From Chitinophagaceae bacterium (GTDB lineage: Bacteria > Bacteroidota > Bacteroidia > Chitinophagales > Chitinophagaceae), in the NCBI GenBank assembly GCA_947447265.1, contig CANFKC010000031.1, positions 1 to 60,313 of the forward strand: a stretch of DNA of 60,313 bases. Direction: 5' to 3'. The notes under the pieces are model-generated. The model saw nothing but the letters and a program-made list of their open reading frames with translations, had not been told where the DNA came from and did no database searches. The translations under genes and the position numbers were made by a program. Of the stretch, positions 37,701 to 45,641 are shown piece after piece. Numbering within the stretch: the stretch's first letter is position 1; the number at the start of each line of letters is the position of its first letter.

Positions 37701-38293
37701 CTGCTACCGGTACTTATAATGTAACAACTACAGCTTATTACAGGGTTTGTCCTCCGGCTACTACGCATCATACTATATTGGTAGTGCCTGTTCCACGTAT
37801 TGACCTTGGTCCTGATACTACAATATGCCTCGGCGGTATTTCGTTGGCACTTAGCGATTATATTAATGCTGGCAGCAGTTTAGCGCATTGGGCTTGGAGT
37901 ACCGGCCAGACAACTTCTGGTATCACCGTTACAACAGCCGGATCTTACGCTGCTACTGTTACTATCGGTGGTTGCTCTGCTACAGATTCTGTGAACATCA
38001 TTAATGATTGCCATGTAGTATTACCAAACTGCTTTACACCTAACCGTGACGGTATCAATGACTACTTTAACCCTAGAGAGTATTTTGAAAAAGGCGTTCA
38101 GACTTTCTCAATGACGATCTATAACCGTTGGGGACAAGTTGTTTTCGAAACAAACAGCACATTCGGACGCGGTTGGGATGGTATGTATAATGGTACAGAA
38201 CAACCAGAAGGTGTGTATGTATATACTGTGAAAGCAACGTTTGTTGATGGTCAAAATCTGACTAAAACAGGCAACCTTACGCTTATAAAATAA
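34799..38293 (+). CDS. Giant T9SS surface protein 2 (shared N-module, Ig/PKD repeats, CHU_C)
   Basis: The 1164-residue protein has a signal peptide (1-23, ending VKA-Q). The shared N-module (about 24-345) includes YDWGHDGWTTGTPAYMGDYT, CDPDNNQSWSGGSF and LGTKDCRARAVIYNSWPMSS. Ig-like units of about 80 residues with a YYVTQTVNGCESARYPV-type ending (three) and one SGPGGYTSTSG unit fill about 430-750, two PKD domains (YMWDFGDGISSSAPNPSHIY near 778, YSWLFDDGTSSTAVSPSHIY near 870) follow, and CHU_C (CFTPNRDGINDYF ... NRWGQVVFET) is the last 90 residues. Secretion by T9SS and a role in adhesion or gliding are inferred. 103 bp separates it from gene 3. Confidence 0.9.
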   Translation: MNKRLGFLFLAALISIGNIVKAQIVGTNCFVQGLYLETGIQRNGSLGAPSSPSTYHPHSSASMCSSSSRVLASVYDWGHDGWTTGTPAYMGDYTLPGSPWEEWDIEVAGTRGTGNSNTCGFSGAGGLTGGFTSWVSTGTGQLGNWAGSFMSGGLALTKEHRIDTLGSALVVTVKFTNTTATPMNDVYYMRTCDPDNNQSWSGGSFTTRNVLAYQNDYYHRVMVTAISTGSASATGTPPTEYSLGTKDCRARAVIYNSWPMSSGCRLANVWAMSASCLGTSYYSAGTQVTGDIAIGLVFNVGSIPPGDSAFISYAYIYNYNTGIDSAFPEPQLNVGGSVIDSLDTIVLCSGGSSTINLDVLHGSDKSWTYSDWDWAPATGLSSVTGLSSILDASALTGTTTFTITGTNPRMGTCVSKTFLVTVIPVSTTPPTTVDASFCRGLTSPPSLATFVTTASGTLLWYTAATGGTGSTTPPTIITSTVGSTTYYVSQTSPGTGCESARIPITITILPPPVVTLSNNGPLCPGDALIVTASDTLTTTSITYAWSGPGGYTSTSGSVFRNPCVYADSGVYSVVLTYSGGCTTDPATTVVVVHATPGSPTFTNPTYCQYVTPSPLSATGTAILWYTTPVGGTGSTTPPLPSTASPGTFTYYVTQTVNGCESARYPVVVTVNPKPSPPLVSNVPGEYCPNEPFGTFSIGAGTGTVKWYSAMTGGTGSTTAPTMSTANPGTYYTYASQTVLGCESDRTPVPIIVDDSVKAHFIATLHRGCTEDTVIFNNSSYGASSYMWDFGDGISSSAPNPSHIYPTQGIYIVRLYAHSLHCVDSLITTIDTRHPLAAGFTIAPAIVCQGSPVTFTDITTATSPTYSWLFDDGTSSTAVSPSHIYTNTGTYHVRQVVKDIVPCYDTAYGTVTVDSLSPISVTLSDSVFCLGSYITLTAYYSSLGHTHLTWDYGNGDSLLDTNPAVYNYPATGTYNVTTTAYYRVCPPATTHHTILVVPVPRIDLGPDTTICLGGISLALSDYINAGSSLAHWAWSTGQTTSGITVTTAGSYAATVTIGGCSATDSVNIINDCHVVLPNCFTPNRDGINDYFNPREYFEKGVQTFSMTIYNRWGQVVFETNSTFGRGWDGMYNGTEQPEGVYVYTVKATFVDGQNLTKTGNLTLIK

Positions 38294-38396
38294 TTAAATA
38301 TAATAATAGTACCAACTAATTTGACATTAAAGCTGTCTTATATAGTGTAAGAATTTTAGAAAATCCCTTATTTAGTATATTTTTATACCAAGTTTT

Positions 38397-41300
38397 ATGA
38401 AAAGACAATATTTATTTTCACTCGTGTTCCTGGTTTGCGCGTTTTTCGCAAAGTCAGTTTCAGCACAAATTGTCAGCGGAAATCTCTTCCTGCAAGGAAA
38501 ATATTCAGAGATTGGCGCACAGGTAAATGGTTCTTTAGGAGCACCATATGCGCCTACCGGATACCATCCGCACAGTGGCGCTTATGTTTGTAGTTCATCG
38601 TCAAACACCCTTGCAATGGTGTTTGATTACGGTTACGATGGCTGGACCACAGGCTCGCCTCCATTCATGGGTGATTACACCTTGCCAGGTAGCCCTTGGG
38701 AAGCGTGGGCAATTGAAGTAGGTGGTACCGCATGTTATGCACACTCTACCTCTTGTGCTTTCACAGGTTCTCTAACCGGTTCATGGACTTCTTACACCAA
38801 TACTGGTGGCAGGGCCCTTGGTTACTGGACAGGTATCACGGCTTCAGGTGCACTTGCGATAAAGAAAGAGTACAGAATAGACACATTGGCATCTTGCCTG
38901 GTTGTTACTTGTGTATTCACCAACACAACAGCTTCTACTTTAACCGGCATTTACTATCTGCGTTCTTGCGATCCGGATAACAGCCAGTCATGGGGCGGTT
39001 CGTTCACTACAATCAACAATATCGTTTACCAGAACGATTACCTGCACAGGGTAATGGTTACTGCTACTGCAACAGGTTCATCAAGCGGAACTCCTCCTCA
39101 GCCATTGAGCCTTTGTACTAAAGATTGCCGCGCTAAAGCGATCATCTATAATGCATGGCCTATATCAAGCTCTTGCCTGCTTTCTAACCTTTGGTCTGGT
39201 AGTACAAGTTGTGTAGGTACTATGTACACTGCAACCAACTCTCCAGTAACAGGTGATATCGCAATTGGTCTTTTGTATCATGTGTGCGATATCCCTGCTC
39301 ACGATAGTGCTTCTATTTCTTATGCATATGTATTCAACGGTTCAGGTGGTGTTGATAACGCTTTCCCTGATCCTAAAATGGTGGTTAACGGTGCTACTTA
39401 CGATTCTGCTGCAACGCTTACTGCGTGCACAGGCGCATTCAGCGATACTTTACCTGTTAACATAATTAATGCTATTGATAAGAACTGGAAAGGCAGCACA
39501 TGGACATGGGCGCCTTCAACGGCACTTACTTCTACTACAGGTGTTACTAGCAGTGTAATAATACATAGCCTTACTGGTACTATTACTTACACAATTACCG
39601 GTTCTGATACAGGAAGGGGTTGTGGTACTTGTAACCGTAAAACTTTCTACCTGACTATTATCCCAACTACATTTGGCCCTCCGGGAGTTGCTGATGTTTA
39701 CTATTGCCAGGGTGACTATGCAACGCCACTTACTGCTACCGGTGTTAACATACTTTGGTATACCACTGCAACAGGCGGTGTTGGTTCGGCTACTCCTCCA
39801 ACTCCATCGACTTCTACTCCAGGTAATACTACTTATTGGGTAACGCAAATGCCTTGTCCGCCTACAGAGAGTGCAAGGGCTGCGATAACAGTACACGTAA
39901 CAGCTTCTCCGGTAGTTATAGCTGCAAATAACGGACCTATATGCGCAGGTGATACCTTAAAGTTATTCGGTGTCGATACGTTTACAACCGGTACTATAGT
40001 GTATTCATGGAGCGGACCAGGTGGTTTCACATCTACTTCACACAACCCGGTAATACCTAATGCTGCAACAACAGATTCTGGTGTTTACACAGTGGTTCTT
40101 TCAGTAAATGGTTGCGTATCTACTGCTTCTACAACATTAGCTGTAGTACATTACACACCGCCAGCACCAACTGTTTCTGCTGTAACTTATTGCCAGTATG
40201 AAACTTCAGTGCCACTTACTGCAACTGGTTCAAACATTCTTTGGTACTATCCTACTGCTACAAGTTTATATGCCGGAACACCAACGCCTTCAACAGCTGC
40301 GCCCGGTATATTTAACTACTATGCTACACAAACTCAGAATGGTTGTGAAAGTCCACGTGCTGCATATATTGTAACCGTTAATCCTAAACCATCAATACCA
40401 GTATTGGGTGCTGCACCTACATATTGCCAGTACGATTATCCATCACCACTTACTGCTACAGGTTCTAATCTGCTGTGGTATGGTCCGGGTACATTCGGCA
40501 GCACTACTGCACCAACACCAAATACTTCTACTGCTCATGTTGACACTTATTATGTAACACAAACATTGTTAGGTTGCGTAAGTGACAGGGCTATGCAAAT
40601 TGTTACTGTAATTGCTAAACCAGCAGCTCCGGTTGTTAGTGACACCAGCTATTGCCAATTCGCTACTGCTGCACAGCTTACAGCTGGTGGTTCTAACCTG
40701 AAATGGTATACAGTTGCTGCGGGCGGTTCTGCTCTTACAACAGGTGCACCTACGCCATCAACTACTACTGTTGGAACAACAACATGGTATGTTAGCCAGA
40801 CAGTTAACGGTTGCGAAAGTGACAGGGCTGCGATATCAGTTACTATATTGTATCTGCCAAGCTTCACTATCTCTGAAAGCAGGAATTTCGTTTGCCAGTA
40901 TGATACTTTAAGTTTCAACTATAACGGTCCAGGTTTAACAGGCCCTGTGTATCATTGGATCATGCCAAATGGTGCTAACTACATAAATGGTGACTCTACA
41001 ACGCCTGGTGTTATTGTTAGGTTTGATTCATTGTACTTCCAGACTGTAATATTGAGCGTTGGTAGCTATTCCGGAAGGTGTACTACAACTGACACAGTTC
41101 GCATACATGTAGTTCCAGAACCAACGGCTGATGCTTACATTAAGGAGAACATCTGCCAGTACGATACTATTACCATTGCATTAAGTGCAAGGTCATCAAA
41201 TGCTGATGCATTTACATGGGACTTTAATGGAGCAAACATAATAACTGGTAGCTCTAGCACTGGTGGACCATACAAAATTTCATGGACCACACCTGGTATT

Positions 41301-41918
41301 AAGATCATTAAATACCATGCTATTACTGCTGAAGGTTGCTTAGGTAAGGACGTTTTTGATACTGTTAAAGTACATGCTATACCAGACGCAACTATCATTA
41401 CAAGTGCTATCCACGGTGTTATTTGCCTTGAAGACAGCGTAAGTCTTAGCTCTAAAGCTGAAAACCCTTCTTACACTTATTACTGGACTCCTGAACACTT
41501 CTTTAACAACAACAACAGGCACAATATCTGGGGTAAAATAGAACGTGTTGGTTATGTTAAGCTTACTGTTACCGATGCATTCGGTTGTAAGGCTACAGAT
41601 AGCGTATTAATCAGCCCTGAATCATGCTGTAAAGTTGCCTTCCCTACAGCGTTTACGCCTAACGGTGATGGTAAGAACGATGTATTCCGTCCGATATTTG
41701 ATGGTTATCACAGGTTCCATAACTTCCGCATAGTTAACCGTTGGGGTCAGACAGTGTTTGAGTCAACAAACAGCAGGTGCGAGTGGGATGGTACATTCGG
41801 TGGTACTCCTCAGGACATGGGTGTTTACTACTACTTCATTAAATATGATTGCGACGATGCTGGTGAATCAGACCGCAAAGAGCGCATAGAAAAAGGTGAA
41901 GTGACTCTTATCAGATAA
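38397..41918 (+). CDS. Giant T9SS surface protein 3 (shared N-module, Ig repeats, CHU_C)
   Basis: The 1173-residue protein has a signal peptide (1-23, ending VSA-Q). Its N-module is closest to that of protein 2: FDYGYDGWTTGSPPFMGDYT, SCDPDNSQSWGGSFTT, LCTKDCRAKAIIYNAWPISS. At least four Ig-like units share YCQY...LTATGSNxLWY and the YYVTQT..GC.SDRA ending, with one SGPGGFTSTSH unit as in protein 2. A PKD-like unit with FTWDFNGANIITGSS precedes CHU_C (AFTPNGDGKNDVFRP ... NRWGQTVFEST ... GVYYYFIKYD). Gene order and spacing suggest that proteins 2 and 3 are cotranscribed. Confidence 0.9.
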   Translation: MKRQYLFSLVFLVCAFFAKSVSAQIVSGNLFLQGKYSEIGAQVNGSLGAPYAPTGYHPHSGAYVCSSSSNTLAMVFDYGYDGWTTGSPPFMGDYTLPGSPWEAWAIEVGGTACYAHSTSCAFTGSLTGSWTSYTNTGGRALGYWTGITASGALAIKKEYRIDTLASCLVVTCVFTNTTASTLTGIYYLRSCDPDNSQSWGGSFTTINNIVYQNDYLHRVMVTATATGSSSGTPPQPLSLCTKDCRAKAIIYNAWPISSSCLLSNLWSGSTSCVGTMYTATNSPVTGDIAIGLLYHVCDIPAHDSASISYAYVFNGSGGVDNAFPDPKMVVNGATYDSAATLTACTGAFSDTLPVNIINAIDKNWKGSTWTWAPSTALTSTTGVTSSVIIHSLTGTITYTITGSDTGRGCGTCNRKTFYLTIIPTTFGPPGVADVYYCQGDYATPLTATGVNILWYTTATGGVGSATPPTPSTSTPGNTTYWVTQMPCPPTESARAAITVHVTASPVVIAANNGPICAGDTLKLFGVDTFTTGTIVYSWSGPGGFTSTSHNPVIPNAATTDSGVYTVVLSVNGCVSTASTTLAVVHYTPPAPTVSAVTYCQYETSVPLTATGSNILWYYPTATSLYAGTPTPSTAAPGIFNYYATQTQNGCESPRAAYIVTVNPKPSIPVLGAAPTYCQYDYPSPLTATGSNLLWYGPGTFGSTTAPTPNTSTAHVDTYYVTQTLLGCVSDRAMQIVTVIAKPAAPVVSDTSYCQFATAAQLTAGGSNLKWYTVAAGGSALTTGAPTPSTTTVGTTTWYVSQTVNGCESDRAAISVTILYLPSFTISESRNFVCQYDTLSFNYNGPGLTGPVYHWIMPNGANYINGDSTTPGVIVRFDSLYFQTVILSVGSYSGRCTTTDTVRIHVVPEPTADAYIKENICQYDTITIALSARSSNADAFTWDFNGANIITGSSSTGGPYKISWTTPGIKIIKYHAITAEGCLGKDVFDTVKVHAIPDATIITSAIHGVICLEDSVSLSSKAENPSYTYYWTPEHFFNNNNRHNIWGKIERVGYVKLTVTDAFGCKATDSVLISPESCCKVAFPTAFTPNGDGKNDVFRPIFDGYHRFHNFRIVNRWGQTVFESTNSRCEWDGTFGGTPQDMGVYYYFIKYDCDDAGESDRKERIEKGEVTLIR

Positions 41919-41937
41919 TCGCTTAAACTCAATATAG

Positions 41938-41971
41938 AAATGCCATTGTTCGAAAGAGCAATGGCATTTTT
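41938..41971 (+). terminator. Terminator after T9SS gene 3
   Basis: AAATGCCATTG / CAATGGCATTT arms, T-run follows. Confidence 0.88.
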
Positions 41972-42031
41972 CTTTTTGATTCGGGTGTCATTTATGTGTG
42001 CGACGCATTGAAATATTAAGTCACTTTCTCT

Positions 42032-42039
42032 TATTTTTG
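42032..42039 (+). promoter_or_regulatory. -7 element of the aminotransferase gene
   Basis: TATTTTTG then ATTG then ATG (42044): almost leaderless. Confidence 0.55.
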
Positions 42040-42043
42040 ATTG

Positions 42044-43186
42044 ATGCAATTTCCACAGAAACACTCGGTTACAGGGACAAATATATTTAGTGTAATGAGC
42101 GGCCTTGCTATGCAGCATGGCGCCATCAACCTTTCACAAGGTTTTCCTGATTTCCCGATCGACAGCCAGCTGGCCGACTTTTTAGGAGAAGGTGCTTACG
42201 GTAGTTTCAATCAATATGCGCCAATGCATGGGCTTCCAATGCTTCGGCAGGCTATTGCTGACGACTTTAAGCGGAGGTATAATGTAGTGCTCGACGTGGA
42301 GCAGGAGATTACCATTACTCCCGGTGCTACCTATGGCATATACACTGCATTTTCAACCCTACTGCAGGCAGGTGATGAGGCTATTCTGCTGGAACCATCG
42401 TACGACAGCTACATACCCAATATTGAGATGAATGGCGCAAAGGCAGTGCCGGTGGCGCTTGTCGCACCAGACTTTCATGTCGATTGGAATAAGGTTCGGG
42501 ACGCTATTACTCAGCGCACAAAGGCATTGATACTAAATACCCCGCACAACCCAACTGGTGCAATGTGGACCCGAAAGGATTGGGATACGCTGGCTGAGAT
42601 AGTCCGTGATACGGACATTGTAATACTATCGGACGAGGTATACGAACAACTGGTATTTGACGGCGAGAAGCACTACAGCGTGTTGGAACACGAAGAGTTA
42701 CGGCAGCGTTCGTTTGTTTTATTCTCGTTTGGAAAAGTGTTTAATAATACCGGCTGGAAGATGGGCTATTGTATTGCGCCACCGGCATACACAAAAGCCT
42801 TCAGAAGCATACACCAGTTTCTAAGCTTTACCGTAAACACACCGGCACAATATGCTTTGGCAAGCCATATTAATTCAGGGCTGGCTAGCGATGTAAGGGC
42901 CACAATGGAGGGAAAACGCAACTATTTTCTGAAACTGATGGCAGATACTGCCTTTACCATACATAAGCCCAGCAAGGGCAGTTATTTCCAGGTGGCGAGT
43001 TATGAGCGCATCAGTGATATGGGTGATATGGATTTTACCCGCTGGTTAACCATAGAGCATGGGGTTGCCACAATACCCGTAAGCGCCTTCTACCACAATA
43101 AAAAGGATGATAAGCTTATTCGCTTCTGCTTTGCTAAGAAGGAAGAGACGCTGGAGAAGGCGGTTGAGTTATTGAAGAAACTGTAG
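42044..43186 (+). CDS. Class I/II PLP-dependent aminotransferase (methionine/kynurenine type)
   Basis: The 380-residue enzyme begins MQFPQKHSVTGTNIFSVMSG and shows INLSQGFPDFP (about 29-39), TPGATYGIY (about 88-96), NTPHNPTGAMW (about 165-175), LSDEVYEQL (about 196-204) and the Schiff-base lysine in SFGKVFNNTGWKMGY (about 228-242). SQGFPDFP and PSKGSYFQ are typical of the YbdL/kynurenine aminotransferase group, which uses methionine and aromatic amino acids. Exact substrate is not determined. An in-frame TTG just before the ATG is not used. It converges with dnaN, with a shared terminator. Confidence 0.9.
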   Translation: MQFPQKHSVTGTNIFSVMSGLAMQHGAINLSQGFPDFPIDSQLADFLGEGAYGSFNQYAPMHGLPMLRQAIADDFKRRYNVVLDVEQEITITPGATYGIYTAFSTLLQAGDEAILLEPSYDSYIPNIEMNGAKAVPVALVAPDFHVDWNKVRDAITQRTKALILNTPHNPTGAMWTRKDWDTLAEIVRDTDIVILSDEVYEQLVFDGEKHYSVLEHEELRQRSFVLFSFGKVFNNTGWKMGYCIAPPAYTKAFRSIHQFLSFTVNTPAQYALASHINSGLASDVRATMEGKRNYFLKLMADTAFTIHKPSKGSYFQVASYERISDMGDMDFTRWLTIEHGVATIPVSAFYHNKKDDKLIRFCFAKKEETLEKAVELLKKL

Positions 43187-43208
43187 CATTTGTTTGCCGT
43201 GGTTAGTA

Positions 43209-43260
43209 TTGACAACTCTCTGAAGCGTTGTCAAAACCGTTAGTGCAACGGTAGTACCGG
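43209..43260. repeat. Second copy of the TTGACAAC palindrome
   Basis: TTGACAAC...GTTGTCAA arms 8 bp, loop TCTCTGAAGC. Sequence to the right resembles that right of 2818-2849 (CGTT..TG...GGTA). Confidence 0.6.
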
Positions 43261-43288
43261 TGGGTCAAGTTATACGTATCTGCTTAAA

Positions 43289-43324
43289 TTAATAATGGCT
43301 ACCCAACAGGATAGCCATTATTAA
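43289..43324. terminator. Bidirectional terminator between aminotransferase and dnaN
   Basis: TTAATAATGGCTA and its complement with loop CCCAACAGGA; A/T-rich tails on both sides. Confidence 0.88.
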
Positions 43325-43402
43325 TTTGTTTATTAATTCTTATTTTATTGATAGTCATTACTTTACACCTCCCTCTATACGAGAGTGGGCTTGGGTGGGG
43401 CT

Positions 43403-44524
43403 TTACACACCAACCATCAACGGCATAAGCAGAGTGAGCAACTCTTCGTTTTCAACCACCTCAACAGGCTTGAAGATACCTGCACGGGTTGGGCTGCTGA
43501 GCTCAAGTTGAACTTCAGCGCCATCCAGGTTGTTGATCAGTTCTATCATCAATTTGGCGTTGAAGGCTATTTTCATATCCTCACCACTATACTGGCAGCT
43601 GAGCATTTCCTTGCCTTCATAGCTGAAGTCAATATCCTGCGCGCTTATCTGAACGGCATTGCCATTGATATCCAATACTATCTGGTTGGTAGTTTTATTG
43701 GCGAATATACTTACACGGCGCAGCGCGCTGATAAAATCGGCACGGTTAATGGTGAGCCTGTAAGGGTTTTCGGTAGGGATAACGGCTTTGTAATCAGGGA
43801 AGCGGGCATCGATAAGACGGCAGCTGAGGCTGAATTTTTCGCCGGTTACGAAAAGGTGGCTGCTATTGTAAGCCAAAGTAAGTTGCGAAGCATCTTGCGG
43901 CAGGGTAGCGCGCAACTGCTGCAATGGCTTTTTAGGCACTACGAAACCACCATCTTCAGGGCAGTTAACATCGGTGCGGCGGAACTGTACCAGGCGATGC
44001 GCATCTGTAGCAACGAAGGTGATGTTATCAGGCTTCATTTCGAAGTAAACACCGGTCATGGCAGGGCGAAGGGTATCGCTGCTCACTGCAAACAATGATT
44101 TATTGATGCTTTCCAGCAAAGAGATAGACGGCATGGTGAAGGCCGAAGTATCTGACGGAGCCGGTTCTTTCGGGAAGTCATCAGCACGCTCGCCGGTGAT
44201 GCGGTATTTACCGATATCGCTGGCCATTTCGATAGAAAGGTCTTGCTCGTTAACGGTAAAATTTATTGGCTGCTCAGGCAGATTTTTAAGATATTCGGTA
44301 AGTATTTTTGAAGGTATGCAGATGCGCCCGCTACCATCGGCATCATTCACTTCCATCTGCACACGCATCATAGTTTCCAGATCGGTGGCAGTAAGGGTAA
44401 GCGTGGTGCCGCTCAGTTCGAATAAAAAGTCTTCAAGTACTGATAATACTGTATTAGAACTGATTACCCCGCTGATTTGCTGCAGGTTTTTAAGAAGAGT
44501 GTTTGATGTGACAATAAAACGCAT
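43403..44524 (-). CDS. dnaN: DNA polymerase III beta subunit (sliding clamp)
   Basis: The 373-residue protein starts MRFIVTSNTLLKNLQQISGV and has three clamp domains, with FVVPKKPLQQLR, LFVTGEKFSLSCRLIDARFPDY (as FSLSCRLIDARFPDY) and the C-terminal LMPLMV motif. The ATG at 44524 is selected over a TTG at 44554, since TATCTTTG (minus strand, 44542-44549) lies between them. dnaA and recF are not in the window. Confidence 0.97.
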   Translation of the reverse strand: MRFIVTSNTLLKNLQQISGVISSNTVLSVLEDFLFELSGTTLTLTATDLETMMRVQMEVNDADGSGRICIPSKILTEYLKNLPEQPINFTVNEQDLSIEMASDIGKYRITGERADDFPKEPAPSDTSAFTMPSISLLESINKSLFAVSSDTLRPAMTGVYFEMKPDNITFVATDAHRLVQFRRTDVNCPEDGGFVVPKKPLQQLRATLPQDASQLTLAYNSSHLFVTGEKFSLSCRLIDARFPDYKAVIPTENPYRLTINRADFISALRRVSIFANKTTNQIVLDINGNAVQISAQDIDFSYEGKEMLSCQYSGEDMKIAFNAKLMIELINNLDGAEVQLELSSPTRAGIFKPVEVVENEELLTLLMPLMVGV

Positions 44525-44541
44525 GTAATTGATGTTTGTGA

Positions 44542-44549
44542 CAAAGATA
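44542..44549 (-). promoter_or_regulatory. -7 element of dnaN
   Basis: Minus strand TATCTTTG, 17 bases before the ATG. Confidence 0.6.
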
Positions 44550-44626
44550 CGCAATTGGATGCACGGCAGCGGTGCTATATAGGGGTGTGGATAAATAAGG
44601 TTTTTGTGTGAGTTTAGTCGTAAGTC

Positions 44627-44840
44627 GATAGTCGTAAGTCGTAAGCTGTTTTTGGGGAGTCGTGAGTTGTAAGTAGAAAGTCGTTAGTAGAAAGCGTTAG
44701 TGAGTAGATAGTAATTAGTATTTAGTAGATAGTCGTAAGTCGTAAGCTGTTTTTGGGGAGTCGTAAGTCATAAGTAGAAAGTCGTTAGTAGAAAGTAGAA
44801 AGCTTTGGTGAGTGCATAGTAATTAGTATTTAGTAGATAG
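44627..44840. repeat. Two tandem copies of a ~101-107 bp low-complexity unit
   Basis: GATAGTCGTAAGTCGTAAGC begins at 44627 and again at 44728, followed in both copies by TGTTTTTGGGGAGTCGT, AGTAGAAAGTCGTTAGTAG and TAGTAATTAGTATTTAGTAG. Each unit is itself a degenerate string of GTAAGT/TAGTAG words. Non-coding. Confidence 0.8.
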
Positions 44841-45370
44841 AAGTTCGTTGTAAGTGGTTGTTAGGTATATGGTGTTTAGCGTTTTGTGCGAACTGTGTCA
44901 CCCTTTCAGGGGTTTGAAAAATATCAATAGCTATTTTCTCTATAATAATGTCACCTCTTCGAGGTTGGAAGCCGGGAAGGGGGTGATATTTTTTTGGTTA
45001 TGCGGTTGTTAAACGGTGCCTGCAAAATTGAAAAACGTTTTGACAAGTTGCGGGTATTTTGATTGGAGGGTAGTGCGAATTGGGTATAATTTTTAGTTAG
45101 GCGATTGTTAAGTGCTGCCTGAAAATTTGCAAAATAGTTTTGGCGCCTGGCTAGTAAAAGGGGTGTATTTGTGCCGGTTGTAGTGGGTATTGGTAGTGCT
45201 TGCATGGGGCATTTTTGTGTAAAGTTGACGGGTTTTTATGAGGTGGCAAAACGTTATACCCACGATATGCAAATGTGATTTGGAATGAATGTGTTGTGGG
45301 GTGATTTAGAGGGGTTTTTGTGTGAGCAATAGGATAAATTGCCAATGCGGGAGATACTTTATGGGCGACA
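44841..45370. other. Intergenic region with diverged palindromes and repeats
   Basis: CACCCTTTCAGGGGT (near 44899) and CACCTCTTCGAGGT (near 44952) are REP-like. Two diverged direct copies (near 44990 and 45088) share TTGTTAA-x4-TGCCTG and TTTTGxC. A weak minus-strand frame here is repeat-derived, not a gene. Confidence 0.5.
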
Positions 45371-45377
45371 AAGTTTG

Positions 45378-45407
45378 TGGCACGTACGGGAATCGAAACT
45401 CCGTGAT
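45378..45407 (-). other. tRNA 3'-end remnant (candidate attachment-site scar)
   Basis: On the minus strand the last bases read TTCGATTCCCGTACGTGCCA then CA, an intact T-loop plus acceptor 3' side of a tRNA. The preceding T-stem is disturbed (CACGGAGT instead of CACGGG) and no anticodon or D arm precedes it. Such 3' remnants are left by integrase-type elements. It lies 46 bp from tRNA-fMet and next to the restriction-modification genes. No integrase is visible. Confidence 0.45.
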
Positions 45408-45452
45408 ACTTAAAACAGAACAGGAATACATAAAATGCATTCCTGTTACTTG

Positions 45453-45524
<72 letters not shown>

Positions 45525-45641
45525 CTATGCGGCAAAGGAAAGCTTATTTTAATAACTAAACATAACTTTTAGCTGCGCTTAACAATTGCGATAAAATGCT
45601 TTAAATATTGTTATTTTTGTTTCCTAAATAAAATTATAATA

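Noticed and set aside
43385-44528. Plus-strand frames of 156-237 codons over dnaN
   Set aside because: Antisense shadows of a certain gene.
44627-44840. Possible CRISPR or minisatellite gene
   Set aside because: Only two long units, no spacers, no open frame.
44951-45205. 84-codon minus-strand frame
   Set aside because: It is made of diverged direct repeats, and the protein repeats the same low-complexity words.
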